A stretch of 61,267 nt of DNA from Pontibacter pamirensis (GCF_010015475.1 NZ_SSNI01000035.1:1-61267), one strand, 5' to 3'; shown: positions 50,573-60,424, counted from the first letter of the stretch. Numbers and translations are program-made. Notes: generated from the sequence alone by a model not told the origin.

Positions 50573-51150
50573 CACCAGAAGAACTAGAGGAAAGAATGGC
50601 CGACACGGAACGCGTGCTCGCCCTACACGGCAAGCGGCTGGAGAAACTCGAGCAGCAAACCATTTCTGAGAGAGACAAGCCTGAACAAGCAAATATAGGA
50701 CAGGCAGAACAGGCGCCTAATCCCTGCGCCCAGTTTGAGGAGTTGAAAAAGATTCTGAGGCGGCAGGACCTGAGCGTCCAGGCGCTGCAGGTTCACACCC
50801 TCATCAGCTCCTTCCGCGACACCATATCCAAACTACCGAAGGTGCTGCCCGTCCGACACCACCACCACTTCGAAGATAATTCCAGGGGCTTTGTGACTGG
50901 GGGAATTATTCTATTACTAACAACTGCTGTTTCAGTCGGGCTTAGCTTCGGTCTGTACAGGGAGAACAGCAGGCTTGTGGAAAGCGGCGTAAAACTGAAG
51001 ATGATTAGGCAGGTTTATCCGGGTGCAGCCTTATGGGTAGACTCTACTTTTGCCCGAAATCCGGAAGAGGCTATAAACTTGGTTGAAAAGCTGGTGGAAG
51101 AGAGTGATACACTCCCATTGCAAGAGAGAAAAAAAAACACATCATTATAA
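50569..51150 (+). CDS. Mobilisation-module membrane protein with coiled coil
   Basis: A 193-aa protein with a charged coiled-coil N terminus (about 1-70, ERVLALHGKRLEKLEQQ). The HHHH-containing spacer and one transmembrane helix (GGIILLLTTAVSVGLSFGLY, about 109-128) follow, then a helical C-terminal part (about 130-193). Small single-pass proteins often follow mobB in Bacteroidota elements, and their role is unknown. It overlaps mobB by 4 nt, so it is coupled to relaxase production. Confidence 0.75.
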   Translation: MTPEELEERMADTERVLALHGKRLEKLEQQTISERDKPEQANIGQAEQAPNPCAQFEELKKILRRQDLSVQALQVHTLISSFRDTISKLPKVLPVRHHHHFEDNSRGFVTGGIILLLTTAVSVGLSFGLYRENSRLVESGVKLKMIRQVYPGAALWVDSTFARNPEEAINLVEKLVEESDTLPLQERKKNTSL

Positions 51151-51209
51151 GCTTTGGGTAACTCTAAGGTAGTTATTCAACTTTGCTCCTGGGGAAAACA
51201 TAAATAAAC

Positions 51210-51445
51210 TTGTCGTGGTCCTATAGATCCGCTACACCTACTGAACAGAGAATTTTAGTATTTTATCTTGCCTGTCATATTTCTGAAGCGCTTCCATAAT
51301 ATATATAAAGACTGAAATTACAGAAATAATGGTGGATTTTTGGATAACTCTATCGAGTTACCCACAAGTCCACCATTATAGCAATAGTAATAACTTGAGA
51401 TTGCTTCAAGAGCTAGAATGTAGCGTATCTATTGAACCTTCACAG
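51210..51445. mobile_element. MITE-like 236-bp derivative of the IS481-like element
   Basis: Its left end (51210-51236) matches the IS left inverted repeat at 25 of 27 positions. About 115 bp at its right end match the IS right end, including the palindromic GTGGA...TCCAC leader and the tip TGTAGCG-ATCTATTGAACC. The transposase is missing and about 100 bp of unrelated AT-rich sequence fills the centre. It is probably mobilisable in trans by an intact relative. Confidence 0.75.
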
Positions 51446-51487
51446 TTACTCACTAATGAATAATGTTTGATAGTAGCAGGTTATAAG

Positions 51488-52552
51488 TTAAATTACTTCA
51501 AATAGATGCTTCTCTTCTTCACTTCTTACACTATCAGCAGGTAGGCGAATGTCAAGCAACAATGTTCTTATAGAATAGCGTGGGTCGACATCCTGTGTTT
51601 GTCTCTTCAGTAAATCATGCAGTTCAGGCAAAGACTTTTCTTTGACAGGCTTATTATGGTATTCGCCATAGTGCCAGCCTACCAAATAAATGCCATGTTT
51701 GTACCTTTGGTCCCTAAGATAAGGAACTAATTGATCGTTAAGCGCAGTCTCTACCTCTTTGTTTTTACTCAGTTTGACCTCAATTACGACTGTTACTACG
51801 TCAAATTTGTTGCCCGTTGCATCCCGAGAAAAAGCCTCAATGTAGATGTCCGTGCGTTGCCCACTTTCAGGACCTAAGGACGGTCGAATCTCTACTTCTC
51901 GCTTAACCGATATATCTGCCCTTTGAAGATCTTGCGTGAGATGACGACGAATAACGTTGGAAAGAAAATTCTCATTTCTTACTTCATAGCCCAGTGTTTT
52001 ACGTCTATCCGCTGAATCTTTAACAGGAATCCATAGGACTTCCGCGGCGATCAACTCATTGTGCAGGTCAGCTTGGAAGCGTTCCAATGATTCTATAATC
52101 AACTCCTGTAGGTCAGTTGCTGACTTTACCCAACGGCGGTTAGCTTCCTTACCGAGAGAAATCAACGCATCAGGAGTTATAGGCTCCCATGAATTACGTC
52201 GCAAGTTTTCCCTAACCTGATCAAGGCGTACTCTAATCCAATATGGCTCTCCCATTTGGGTTGACAACTGCTTGAGTATTTCCCAAGCTGCCACAGAACC
52301 ACGAGAAGCTAATTCAGTCACCGCACCTATGCGCAGCATAGCGAAGTGTCCTTTAGAAGAACCTTCCCAATCATCTACATCCTCAGGCGTAAGCTGAAAA
52401 GCGTATGTGAGCCATAGGATGAAAGCAAGTAATTGCTCTTCATCAAATAGTGTCAAGAATTGAAAATCTTCCTGCTTTGAATGGCTGAAGTTTCTATTTA
52501 TTACTGTTGCGGCAATATTTGGCTGAGCACTTAATCTAATCCACAAGTCCAT
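51488..52552 (-). CDS. PD-(D/E)XK nuclease-like partner of the STAND NTPase
   Basis: A 354-aa protein. The N-terminal 170 residues are helical. The C-terminal part has a restriction-endonuclease-like core: RTDIYIEAFSRD then VVTVVIEVKLSKNKEVETAL (about 240-280), giving the D-x(n)-ExK pattern. HGIYLVGWHYG follows, as in related nuclease folds. It overlaps the 3' end of the NTPase gene by 22 nt, so the two form one operon. It is probably the effector or a helper of the NTPase. The nuclease call rests on motif shape only. Confidence 0.65.
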   Translation of the reverse strand: MDLWIRLSAQPNIAATVINRNFSHSKQEDFQFLTLFDEEQLLAFILWLTYAFQLTPEDVDDWEGSSKGHFAMLRIGAVTELASRGSVAAWEILKQLSTQMGEPYWIRVRLDQVRENLRRNSWEPITPDALISLGKEANRRWVKSATDLQELIIESLERFQADLHNELIAAEVLWIPVKDSADRRKTLGYEVRNENFLSNVIRRHLTQDLQRADISVKREVEIRPSLGPESGQRTDIYIEAFSRDATGNKFDVVTVVIEVKLSKNKEVETALNDQLVPYLRDQRYKHGIYLVGWHYGEYHNKPVKEKSLPELHDLLKRQTQDVDPRYSIRTLLLDIRLPADSVRSEEEKHLFEVI

Positions 52553-55500
52553 GAATCATGATGTTTTTTAAGTAGCCATCTATACGCTGCAATTGTTAAA
52601 CGAGGTCTTTCTAATACCTGTGTTGGACAATCAAAAGGCTTCAAAACTAATTCACTTGCGTAGTCCAAAGCAGGTTGATAGCCCGCATTTAACATGTCAA
52701 CCAATACTGAAGCACTAAAATCTTCCCGCCACACATTTGATTTGATGGCTATAAGTATTTTTTCTGGAAAATTAGCTTTTGGTAGTACTTGATACCAACT
52801 TTTGAAGTGGTAATAACCACTCCCATCCTGATTATTATGATGTGCATCAGCTTGTAGAAAAACTGCAGAATCGATAGCAGTGGGGGCAATAGTCGCAGCC
52901 AATTTAGTTAATTCAAATTGATGATTTCTATCCAGAACACTTTCTAATTGAACCAGAAAGCAGGCCCAATCTTCCCAAAATTTTTCTGAAAGGCTCTGTA
53001 CACAAACAATACGCTGGCTCTGGCTTAGCAAAAGTGCCCGGTAAAGGGAAATGGAAAAGTTATTTACACCACCCCCTAAAGTATAAGATTCTTTAGGGGG
53101 AATAGGATAACGAGACACGACATCATAAGCCAAGTCAACTACCTGAGAATGTTGCACCGTCGACAGCTTTGCCCAGCGGTTAGACAAACTAATATCATAA
53201 TAAGTAAAAAAATTTGTTTTGGTTTTATGTGAACTTATGTAGTGAAGCAACATGTGCCATTCATGAAATGATGCAGCACTTCCCTTTGCTAGTATCTTTT
53301 GAACAGTTCTTCGCCAATTAGTTTTTTTGTGAAGTGTAAGCTTACGTCTTTCCTTCTTATTTCTTATTTGCTTTCTTTTACCCTGCTCTCTTATATTATA
53401 ACTTTTCTTATTTCGTACCGCCTCATTACTGGTTAATTTAACAGCCTTGCACCATGGAGAGAAAGCTTTTCTACTTGACGCAAACTTACGCTTAGCCTCA
53501 TGTAGTTGATCATATCGTGTTCCGTAGTTTGTCTCATTATTGCCTAAAGTTGTTTTCATTAAAAGGAACATCAGTACCTGTGTAAGCCATTCCCTCTTCG
53601 AGGCAGTCAGGGGAGTAGAAAGCAAAGCATAAATTTTATCCCAGTCATCCTGCATAAGCAGAGCAGGAAAATTATTCATACTGTTCACAAGACTGTAAGC
53701 TTCCGGCCGAATCTTTCGATGCAACAAGCTTTCAAACAAAGTAAGCCGAGCTTCGTCAGTAGTTCCCTCTATACTGAATGGTTTAAAGTACTTGTCTGCA
53801 ACATTGAACAAATCAGTCATGGAATCCAGAACCCTCGGCTCATACAAAAACTGCCAAGCCTGAGACAATACAAGATGATTTATTCTATCCCAGAAATCTT
53901 CATCTGAGTTTTGGTAATCAAGAACAGGTGAATTTAGTACTAACCAATGAAGACCGGAAATTACAGAGTCTAAGGAGAATTCTAATTCTACTCTTTCTAT
54001 TTGATATAGAAAAAGACGATAGGAGCCCAAATAATTACTCTCTTTCTCTGGAGTTAGCAGGGGGAATAGCTCATCAGGATTAAGATGAGTCGGCCATAAA
54101 ATACGCAGCAGGTCCCCCCGGAACTCATCACTAATATCTTCCTCTGGTATTTGCGTTTGTAGGGACCGCAGAGCTTCTCGGGCGTTATCATCTGCTAAAT
54201 GAACTAAGAGGCTCAATGCGATGGAGCGTATAGAAAAGGGTAGCTGTTTATCAAGAGCCTGAGTAACCAGCGCAGGAACTAATTCCTTCACTTTACAAGC
54301 CAAAGCTACTTCAACAGCAAACCTTTGGGTTTGTCCAGGTGCTGCTGAATCAGTCAATATAGGTCTCAACTGCTCGACAAGCTTCGGATGACTCAGATGC
54401 TGCAGAAAGTTTCTTTCGCTGCTCTCCCGATAAGGGATGTATGACAGGTTACTCATCCAAACAATAAGACGCGCCACCAATGCAGCTCGCTGTGTGTTGC
54501 TCACCCGGCGTAGATCAGAGTGGGTCAACGCTATTGGGTCAAGCTCCAGAATGTCATGCCAGCAAAAAGGTTGAAGCTCTGCCAGCCAAGCAGCCGTCTC
54601 TTGCAAAGCAGGGACTATACCACCAGACGGATCTGCTGCTGATCGGAAAAGTGCACGCAAAGCTGCGGATGGCATTCCCAATTGCTTTAAATACCAAGCC
54701 GCCAAGAATTCTGCATAAGATTGGTGGGTCCATACTATACAACCATTTCCCAAATCAGTAAAAAGTCCTGTGTTTCTAAATAAATCGCGGATTGCTGATT
54801 CGGTAATTGATGCTCCCCTCCCCTCCCATTCAACTGTTTGGCCAGCTCCTACTGAATATGGGTCCAGCTCATTTGGCCCAATAGTTCCAGTAACTGGCTC
54901 AATATGTATTTGACGACGGTTAGTGAGCACCGCCAGATATGCCAAGTATCCTGCTAATAATAAGCGAGTGCGACTACTTACCCTATGTTGTTCATTACGG
55001 TCACGATCAGGCATTTCACACAAAGCCAAACAGCCTCGTTCGTACAAGCCTGCACGTCCAGCAGTTTCAGAAATACCAAAAGTAGGCTTGTTTGCGCGGA
55101 AAAGATTAATTAATAGCTGCAGCGTTACAGGGCTACTTGCAAGTGGTTGTGCATCTACTTCTGCAATTGCAGACAAGAATTGCTCAGAATCAAATCCTTC
55201 TTGCTCTGCTGCTTTTTTCACCTGTTGCTGGCTAAGCGGACTAAGCAGCAACACAGCAAATTCAGTAGAAGGTGGTTTTTTTTGCAATCCCCAAAGCTCC
55301 TGTAATGCTTCAGAAAAGGCGACAGGCCACACTGCATTCCGACAGGTAATTCGAAGACGTAAACGCTGACGATCAAAGCGTCTTAGTACACGTAAAATAC
55401 CTTCTTGTAATTTATTGATACTTAAAAGTCCTTCGTCTAAACTATCCAGCCATAAAGTAAGAATGGAATCATTATTCTTCCACTTCTCGACTTCAGGCGA

Positions 55501-55824
55501 ATTTTCTAACTCATACCGAAGGCTCTCTTCTGTATTAAATGTACCAAGGTTAAGAAATAGATGTTCAGTTAGCCCCAAGCAAGCCACCTGTTGCTTTTTC
55601 CACTCATGAGACTTCCCAATACCAGGCTCTCCCAATAATACTGCACACTTCAGATCCTGTCCGAGAGACTCCAACGTAACACCTTTCGGTATCTTCTCAA
55701 GACCAGGGCCCATTTCTGCGTCTACTATGTAACCAGATCTATCAACTTCATAATGGTGCTTCTGAGAGGTAGAATCTGAACTTATGGTAAGCCAGCGGCG
55801 CTCCCAAGGATAGGTATTATTCAT
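52531..55824 (-). CDS. STAND/NACHT-like NTPase with HEAT-type repeats, probable defence protein
   Basis: A 1097-aa protein. A short N-terminal part (1-60) precedes the P-loop LLGEPGIGKS (about 66-75). An extended Walker B LTLWLDSLDEG (about 123) and an Arg-finger-like RLRITCRNAVW (about 155) follow. A helical domain (about 225-400) has THQSYAEFLAAWYL, a hallmark of NACHT/STAND modules. The rest is repeat-like helices to the end, as in sensors. I chose ATG 55824 over TTG 55833. It is AT-rich compared with the mobilisation genes. Together with its nuclease partner it resembles bacterial NLR-like anti-phage systems. Confidence 0.75.
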   Translation of the reverse strand: MNNTYPWERRWLTISSDSTSQKHHYEVDRSGYIVDAEMGPGLEKIPKGVTLESLGQDLKCAVLLGEPGIGKSHEWKKQQVACLGLTEHLFLNLGTFNTEESLRYELENSPEVEKWKNNDSILTLWLDSLDEGLLSINKLQEGILRVLRRFDRQRLRLRITCRNAVWPVAFSEALQELWGLQKKPPSTEFAVLLLSPLSQQQVKKAAEQEGFDSEQFLSAIAEVDAQPLASSPVTLQLLINLFRANKPTFGISETAGRAGLYERGCLALCEMPDRDRNEQHRVSSRTRLLLAGYLAYLAVLTNRRQIHIEPVTGTIGPNELDPYSVGAGQTVEWEGRGASITESAIRDLFRNTGLFTDLGNGCIVWTHQSYAEFLAAWYLKQLGMPSAALRALFRSAADPSGGIVPALQETAAWLAELQPFCWHDILELDPIALTHSDLRRVSNTQRAALVARLIVWMSNLSYIPYRESSERNFLQHLSHPKLVEQLRPILTDSAAPGQTQRFAVEVALACKVKELVPALVTQALDKQLPFSIRSIALSLLVHLADDNAREALRSLQTQIPEEDISDEFRGDLLRILWPTHLNPDELFPLLTPEKESNYLGSYRLFLYQIERVELEFSLDSVISGLHWLVLNSPVLDYQNSDEDFWDRINHLVLSQAWQFLYEPRVLDSMTDLFNVADKYFKPFSIEGTTDEARLTLFESLLHRKIRPEAYSLVNSMNNFPALLMQDDWDKIYALLSTPLTASKREWLTQVLMFLLMKTTLGNNETNYGTRYDQLHEAKRKFASSRKAFSPWCKAVKLTSNEAVRNKKSYNIREQGKRKQIRNKKERRKLTLHKKTNWRRTVQKILAKGSAASFHEWHMLLHYISSHKTKTNFFTYYDISLSNRWAKLSTVQHSQVVDLAYDVVSRYPIPPKESYTLGGGVNNFSISLYRALLLSQSQRIVCVQSLSEKFWEDWACFLVQLESVLDRNHQFELTKLAATIAPTAIDSAVFLQADAHHNNQDGSGYYHFKSWYQVLPKANFPEKILIAIKSNVWREDFSASVLVDMLNAGYQPALDYASELVLKPFDCPTQVLERPRLTIAAYRWLLKKHHDSWTCGLD

Positions 55825-56019
55825 TGAAAACAATGGTAATTCTGTATTAATTTAGGTTCGCAACAGTAGGCATTAGGCTCCCTGCTAAGGTACGACTTAC
55901 AGCACTAAGAATAAACTTTCAGCAATACTTACGAATCGCAGCACTTGTCAAGTGCCTGTTTGATGCGGGCAATACTAAAGATAAGTACTGATGGGACAAT
56001 ATCAGAAAAACAGACTTGC

Positions 56020-56102
56020 TGTGTGCAAATTGTGTGCACATAAAAAAAGCACTTACAAGTTTTACCTTATAAGTGCTTGATAATGAAGTGATCCCGTTTG
56101 GA
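56020..56102. other. Right end of the island: arm repeat, hairpin and att core
   Basis: The 23-bp GTGTGCA-rich repeat (56020-56042) is identical to 8656-8678. After an A-run comes a hairpin (AGCACTTA 56048-56055, TAAGTGCT 56070-56077). The 15-bp core GTGATCCCGTTTGGA lies at 56088-56102. No tRNA sequence follows the core here. Confidence 0.6.
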
Positions 56103-57019
56103 ATCATAATAATTTAGTTAAAAATCTCATTTTTAGATACTTAATTTTTTAGTGTAACGCAATTTGTAACTACAATTTTTCTATTTATCGCTATAGTCAG
56201 CACCTAAGAGCTTGTTACCTTCGCAAATTTATAAGGTCTGCAATATTCCACCAGACTGCTAGGATTCCATTTACTCCCTCCGGTCTTGTATGTCACTAAT
56301 GGCCTCTCCTTGAAGTATCCATCTGCAAAAATCAGGTTGCGGTCTTGGGAGTTTGAATTAATAAACTATTCAAACTCCCTCCTCCTCTGTGTAGTCATCT
56401 TTGCTTATAGGCTGGAGGTTCTTCCATACTGACATAATATTTCTTCCCCTTTTGTAAACAAAGCCATGATACCACTGAGACTAGAGCGTAAAGGAAATAG
56501 AGTCCCAGCTCTATGGGTGGCGCCTGCTTTGCGCGGGAAAGCCACTGTTCCGGCAGCTGTACCGCACCACAGTGGATGCCATCGAGCAGTCCACTGTGGT
56601 GCGGTACAGCTGCAGCAGGCGCTGGAGAGCCAGGTGGACTCAGGGCCTACACGGTAGGGATACAGCTAAAATCCGGAGAAAGGAACAAGAGAATGAGGAA
56701 AAGGAACAAATCAAATATTACTCACTTATGCTATTGAATATGTTAGATGTTTAACATAAAACTTGTTATAGGTGAACCGGCATTCCCCCTTCTGAGGCAC
56801 CTGTTTTAGGAGATGTTTTATTGCACTTTTACAGGGTAGCCACTGCCTCAAAGAACAGCGCTGGAACGTTTCGACAGTTGAATTTAAAAAAAGGGGGGCC
56901 TATATTGTAAGCTTTTAAACACTGGGTACTGCCGAAATGGAATCTTTTACGGTAATAGAAAGGTTCCTTCAGTAACCACAGTATTAGATATTTGCTATCG
57001 CTTATTATACACGTTCTAT
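56103..57019. other. Long intergenic region with a 24-bp perfect palindrome
   Basis: About 900 nt. Short overlapping frames at 56466-56754 lie around the inverted repeat and are not supported as genes. They could be a remnant of a transposase. An AT-rich stretch precedes the haloperoxidase. Confidence 0.4.
56553..56613. repeat. 24-bp perfect inverted repeat
   Basis: GCAGCTGTACCGCACCACAG... (56553-56576) is repeated as exact reverse complement at 56590-56613 around a 13-nt spacer. It is GC-rich, in an otherwise AT-rich gap. No T-run follows, so a plain terminator is unlikely. Confidence 0.75.
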
Positions 57020-58401
57020 ATGCTCACTCTTTCCAAAGCAAAAGGCCTTGCTCTTTTAGTCCTCTTCGCAGCCCTCTTCAGCGCCGCAGGCTGCACCAGG
57101 ACATCACCGGAGGAGTACAACAGCAGAGCTGCTGACCCTGATTTGCTGCACCAGACTTCAAAGCAGCTGACCACCGTCATTATCCGCGACATTTTCAAGC
57201 CGCCGGTGGCTAGCCGGATATATTCGTATGCCAACCTTGCCGCCTATGAGGCCATGCGCCCCGCGGAAGCTGAATACCCCACTCTTGCTGGCAGAATCAG
57301 GGATTTCACACCAGTGCCCGCTCCTGAAGAGGGTGCAGAGTACTGCTACCCGCTGGCAAGCGTCAAGGCCTTTATCGCCGTGAGCAAGGCCCTTACCTTC
57401 TCTGTTGACATGTGGGACGAGTACGAGGTGGAACTAACCAAAAGTATGTGGCGATGGATATACCCCAGGATGTGTACGACCGCTCGGTGGCCTACGGAGA
57501 GCTGGTGGCCAAACACGTGCTGGACTATGCTGAGAAAGACAACTACAAGTACACGCGCGGCTACCGGCACGTGCTCACCTACTCAGAGGGTGATTGGGAG
57601 CCCACTCCGCCAATGTATGCGGAGGCCTGCGAGCCGAGGTGGAGCGCCATCCGCGCCTTCACCCTCGACTCCTGCACCCAGTTCACTCCTGCGCCTCCGG
57701 CACCCTATGACCTTAAGCCCGGCAGTGAGTTCCGCAAGATGGTGGACCAGGTCTATGACTACGGCAAGAACGCCACCCCGGAGCAGAAGGCGATTGCCTA
57801 CTTCTGGGATGACAACGCCACCGTCTCCAACATCAAGGGGCACCTCTCTTACCTGAGCAAGAAGATGACCCCGCCGGGACACTGGCAAGCTATCGTCAGC
57901 ACCATTGCCTGGGACCAGAAGCTGGACATGAGGCAGTCGCTCCAAGCCTATACCTTCTCCTCCATCGCCATGCACGAGGCCTTTATCGCCTGCTGGGAAG
58001 AAAAGTACCGCTCCAACCGCGTGCGCCCCGTCACCGTCATCAACCGGCTCCTGGGCGAGGGGTGGGAGCCTTACCTGCAGACGCCGCCCTTCCCCGAGTA
58101 CGTGAGCGGCCACAGCTCGATATCGGCCTCTGCCGGAACAGTGCTCACGCACCTGCTGGGCGGGAACGTAGCATTCACCGACTCGACAGAGTATGAGTTC
58201 GGCCACGGGGTCCGCTCCTTCAAGTCCATTGAAGACGCTTACATGGAAACCTCCATGAGTCGGGTGTACGGCGGGATTCACTACCTGGACGGTGCCCTGG
58301 AAGGGACCAAGCAGGGGGAAGAGGTAGGCCAGTGGGTGTTATCAAAGCTGACGGGAAAACCCATTGAGAAAGATGTCACTAAGCAGATAGCAGGAAAGTA
58401 A
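57020..58401 (+). pseudogene. Vanadium-dependent haloperoxidase / PAP2-like, frameshifted
   Basis: Two frames make one lipoprotein of about 460 aa. The first (57020 to about 57447) has a signal, lipobox SAAGC and RDIFKPPVASRIYSYANLAAYEAM. The second (from about 57445 to 58401) has the vanadate-site motifs KYRSNRVRPVT, PEYVSGHSSISAS and SRVYGGIHYLDGA. The change of frame falls in an AAAA run after ELTK/NQKYVAMD, so a one-base deletion or sequencing error is likely. Intact, it would be an exported halogenating or phosphatase enzyme. It starts outside the putative island. Confidence 0.8.
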
Positions 58402-58495
58402 TAAGGAAGATAAAGCGAAAAGCTGTGCAGGGTGAAGAGATCTCAAAAACTTCAGCTCATATTCAACATGAAGCACCTTATAGGCTACAAACAAT

Positions 58496-58522
58496 AAAGG
58501 CCCCTCATCCTGAGGAGCCTTT
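58496..58522. terminator. Bidirectional terminator between convergent genes
   Basis: AAAGGCCCCTCA (58496-58507) pairs with TGAGGAGCCTTT (58511-58522) with one mismatch. It is flanked by A- and T-rich tracts, in the gap between the haloperoxidase and the sugar dehydrogenase. Confidence 0.7.
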
Positions 58523-58628
58523 TGCTTTTTAAAAATCACTTAAACACACCCCATGCCTGCAGGAGGTGCCGAAGCTAAAAAGCAGGCACTGCCCCTGCAG
58601 AATAATGACGCAGTACCTGCCTTAGTTC

Positions 58629-60023
58629 TTAATCTATCTTGTACACCTTGCCGGTGTTCCCGTGGGGTCCCTGCGTGTCGGAGGTGAGCACGTAGACTTC
58701 GCCCTCTGAGTCCTGGCCGAAGCCCAGCAGGTAGGAGTTCAGGTCGCCGGTGGGCGTGTTGGCGAACTCCACTTCGTCGAAGTCATGCAGGGTTTCACCT
58801 AATATAGGCTCTGCTATGAACACCTTGCCGTTGGGCACCTCGTGTGTGGTGCTCCAGGTGCCGAAGATGTAGCGGCCGTCCCACATGGGCAGCTCGTTTC
58901 CGCGGTACACATAGCCACCTACTATCACCAGGCCTACTTCTCCTGTCTTAAATTGTATGATGGGCTCAGTCAGCGGAATGCCGCGCACGTCTATGTCCGG
59001 GCAGTGCTCATACGGGTTCAGAGGGCTTGACGCGTCAAAGCACAGCGTTCCCTCCATCACGTTCCAGCCGTAGTTGCCGCCCTTGGTCACCAGGTTTATC
59101 TCCTCCCTCAGCCCTTGCCCGGCATCCTGGGAGTAGAGGGCATGGGTGCCGCCCATGTCGAAGGAGAAGCGGTAGGGGTTGCGCAGGCCAAAAGCATACG
59201 TTTCATCCAACCCGTCCTTGCCTACAAAAGGATTGTCGGCCGGAATACCGTAGGGGGAGCCCCCGTCCACGTCGATGCGCAGGATGTCGCCCATGAAGTT
59301 CTGGTAGATGTCCTGCCCGTTGCCGCCCACGTTCCGCTCATACCAGTCGTCGACATGGCCGATGCCCTGGTCGTCGCGGTTACCGCCGTCGCCTATGGAG
59401 ATGTAGAGGTAGTTGTCGATGGGGCTAAAGGCTAAGGTACCACCGTTATGGTTGGAATAAGGATGGTTCTGATGCAGGATTATTCTTTCTGAACCCTTGT
59501 CTGCTTTCATCGAATCACCCGACACCCGGTACTCGGCCACCACGTTGGTGTGGTCCCAGTCATCAGGCGCCTCTGGCCACAGCGGCACGCTATAGTAAAG
59601 GAAGAACCGGCCATTTGTGGCGTATTGGGGGTGGAAGGCGATGCCCAGCAGCCCCCTCTCATCGTATTCATCGTTGAGGTCAATTACCTTGTCGGTGATA
59701 TCCAGGAAAGGCTCCTCCTGTAGCTCCCCGTCCTTGATGACTCTGATTACCCCCGGCTGCTCCAGGACGAAGAGCCTGCCGCTGCCGTCTGGCGCCTCCG
59801 TCAGCATCACCGGCGCGGTGAGACCCTCGGCCATCAGCTTCAGGGTTGGCTTGTTAGCTCCGGGTTTGCCCTTGTCCTTGTCTTTGATGATATCCTCGAT
59901 CTGCTCACAGCCAGTGGCGAAAGCCAGGACAGCAAGGAACATGAATAGCCTGGTGCCCTGGCGTTTGGCATAGCGCAGCGCACTGTTCCCGTTTTTTGAA
60001 TTTAGAGATGTAAAGTTCTTCAT
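58629..60023 (-). CDS. PQQ-dependent sugar (glucose/sorbosone) dehydrogenase lipoprotein
   Basis: A 464-aa exported protein with a signal and lipobox ATGC (Cys at about 39). The six-bladed propeller of the soluble aldose dehydrogenase family includes GLTAPVMLTEAPDGSGRLFVLEQPGVIRVI, RGLLGIAFHPQYATNGRFFLYYS, HNGGTLAFSPIDNYLYISIGDGG (catalytic His about 200), GDILRIDVDGG, YAFGLRNPYRFSFD and GGNYGWNVMEG. It oxidises sugars or related aldehydes in the periplasm with PQQ. It is transcribed alone and converges on the haloperoxidase gene. Confidence 0.88.
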   Translation of the reverse strand: MKNFTSLNSKNGNSALRYAKRQGTRLFMFLAVLAFATGCEQIEDIIKDKDKGKPGANKPTLKLMAEGLTAPVMLTEAPDGSGRLFVLEQPGVIRVIKDGELQEEPFLDITDKVIDLNDEYDERGLLGIAFHPQYATNGRFFLYYSVPLWPEAPDDWDHTNVVAEYRVSGDSMKADKGSERIILHQNHPYSNHNGGTLAFSPIDNYLYISIGDGGNRDDQGIGHVDDWYERNVGGNGQDIYQNFMGDILRIDVDGGSPYGIPADNPFVGKDGLDETYAFGLRNPYRFSFDMGGTHALYSQDAGQGLREEINLVTKGGNYGWNVMEGTLCFDASSPLNPYEHCPDIDVRGIPLTEPIIQFKTGEVGLVIVGGYVYRGNELPMWDGRYIFGTWSTTHEVPNGKVFIAEPILGETLHDFDEVEFANTPTGDLNSYLLGFGQDSEGEVYVLTSDTQGPHGNTGKVYKID

Positions 60024-60424
60024 AGCTTGTGATTAAGTTTATTGTGAAAAACGTAATGATAGTCTCAGCACTAAGGTCCGGCACCAGGAATAGTACACAG
60101 CTGGTAAGCCATAGAGCTGAACCAGTATAGACCTTGGTGTTGAAGTCAGTGCTTTCCTTATAATTATAACAGTCTACTGGTTCACAGATATTTACGGCAT
60201 ATAACTGCGGGCGTACTCTAGGGGCAGAGTATTATGTGTAGGCACGTAGCTGTAGTAAGCGAACACTCACAAATTTGAAGGGAAGAGGAAGGTATCCTGC
60301 GTTGCATGTTATGACACTTTTCCTGCCTGTCATAACACAGATAAATGTCCCAAGAAACGTTGGTGGCTGTTGCACAACCGGTTGAAGATAGGCGTTAAAG
60401 GATAATGACCTATTGCTTAAAGTT
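60024..60424. other. Intergenic region before the IS1182-like transposase
   Basis: About 400 nt without a supported frame. The left inverted repeat of the IS should lie here, but its partner is outside the window, so the IS end cannot be fixed. Confidence 0.35.

Larger units (their letters stand above)
8497..56102. mobile_element. Putative 47.6-kb integrated mobilisable island
   Basis: The boundaries rest on two sets of direct repeats. The 15-bp att core is at 8497-8511 and 56088-56102. A 23-bp GTGTGCA-rich sequence is at 8656-8678 and 56020-56042, just inside each end. The integrase lies at the left end. An excisionase-like HTH, SF3 helicase, Toprim primase, MobC and MOBP-type relaxase lie at the right. 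No conjugation apparatus is visible, so transfer would need a helper. The extent is inferred. An alternative is several nested elements sharing one att. Confidence 0.55.

Noticed and set aside
45291..51150. Complete conjugative element
   Set aside because: Only replication and mobilisation genes are present. No Tra proteins, coupling protein or secretion ATPase are found in the window.
56466..56754. Small proteins of 60-74 aa in three frames
   Set aside because: The frames stay open mainly because they read through the GC-rich 24-bp palindrome. No family resemblance or leader.
58557..58605. Sixth Y-RNA copy (GCAGGAGGTGCCG as in module 1)
   Set aside because: Only 15 of 16 bases at the 5' side match. 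TTACTTCG and the 3' TGTCGCC motif are missing. It folds as a simple hairpin near the convergent gene ends.
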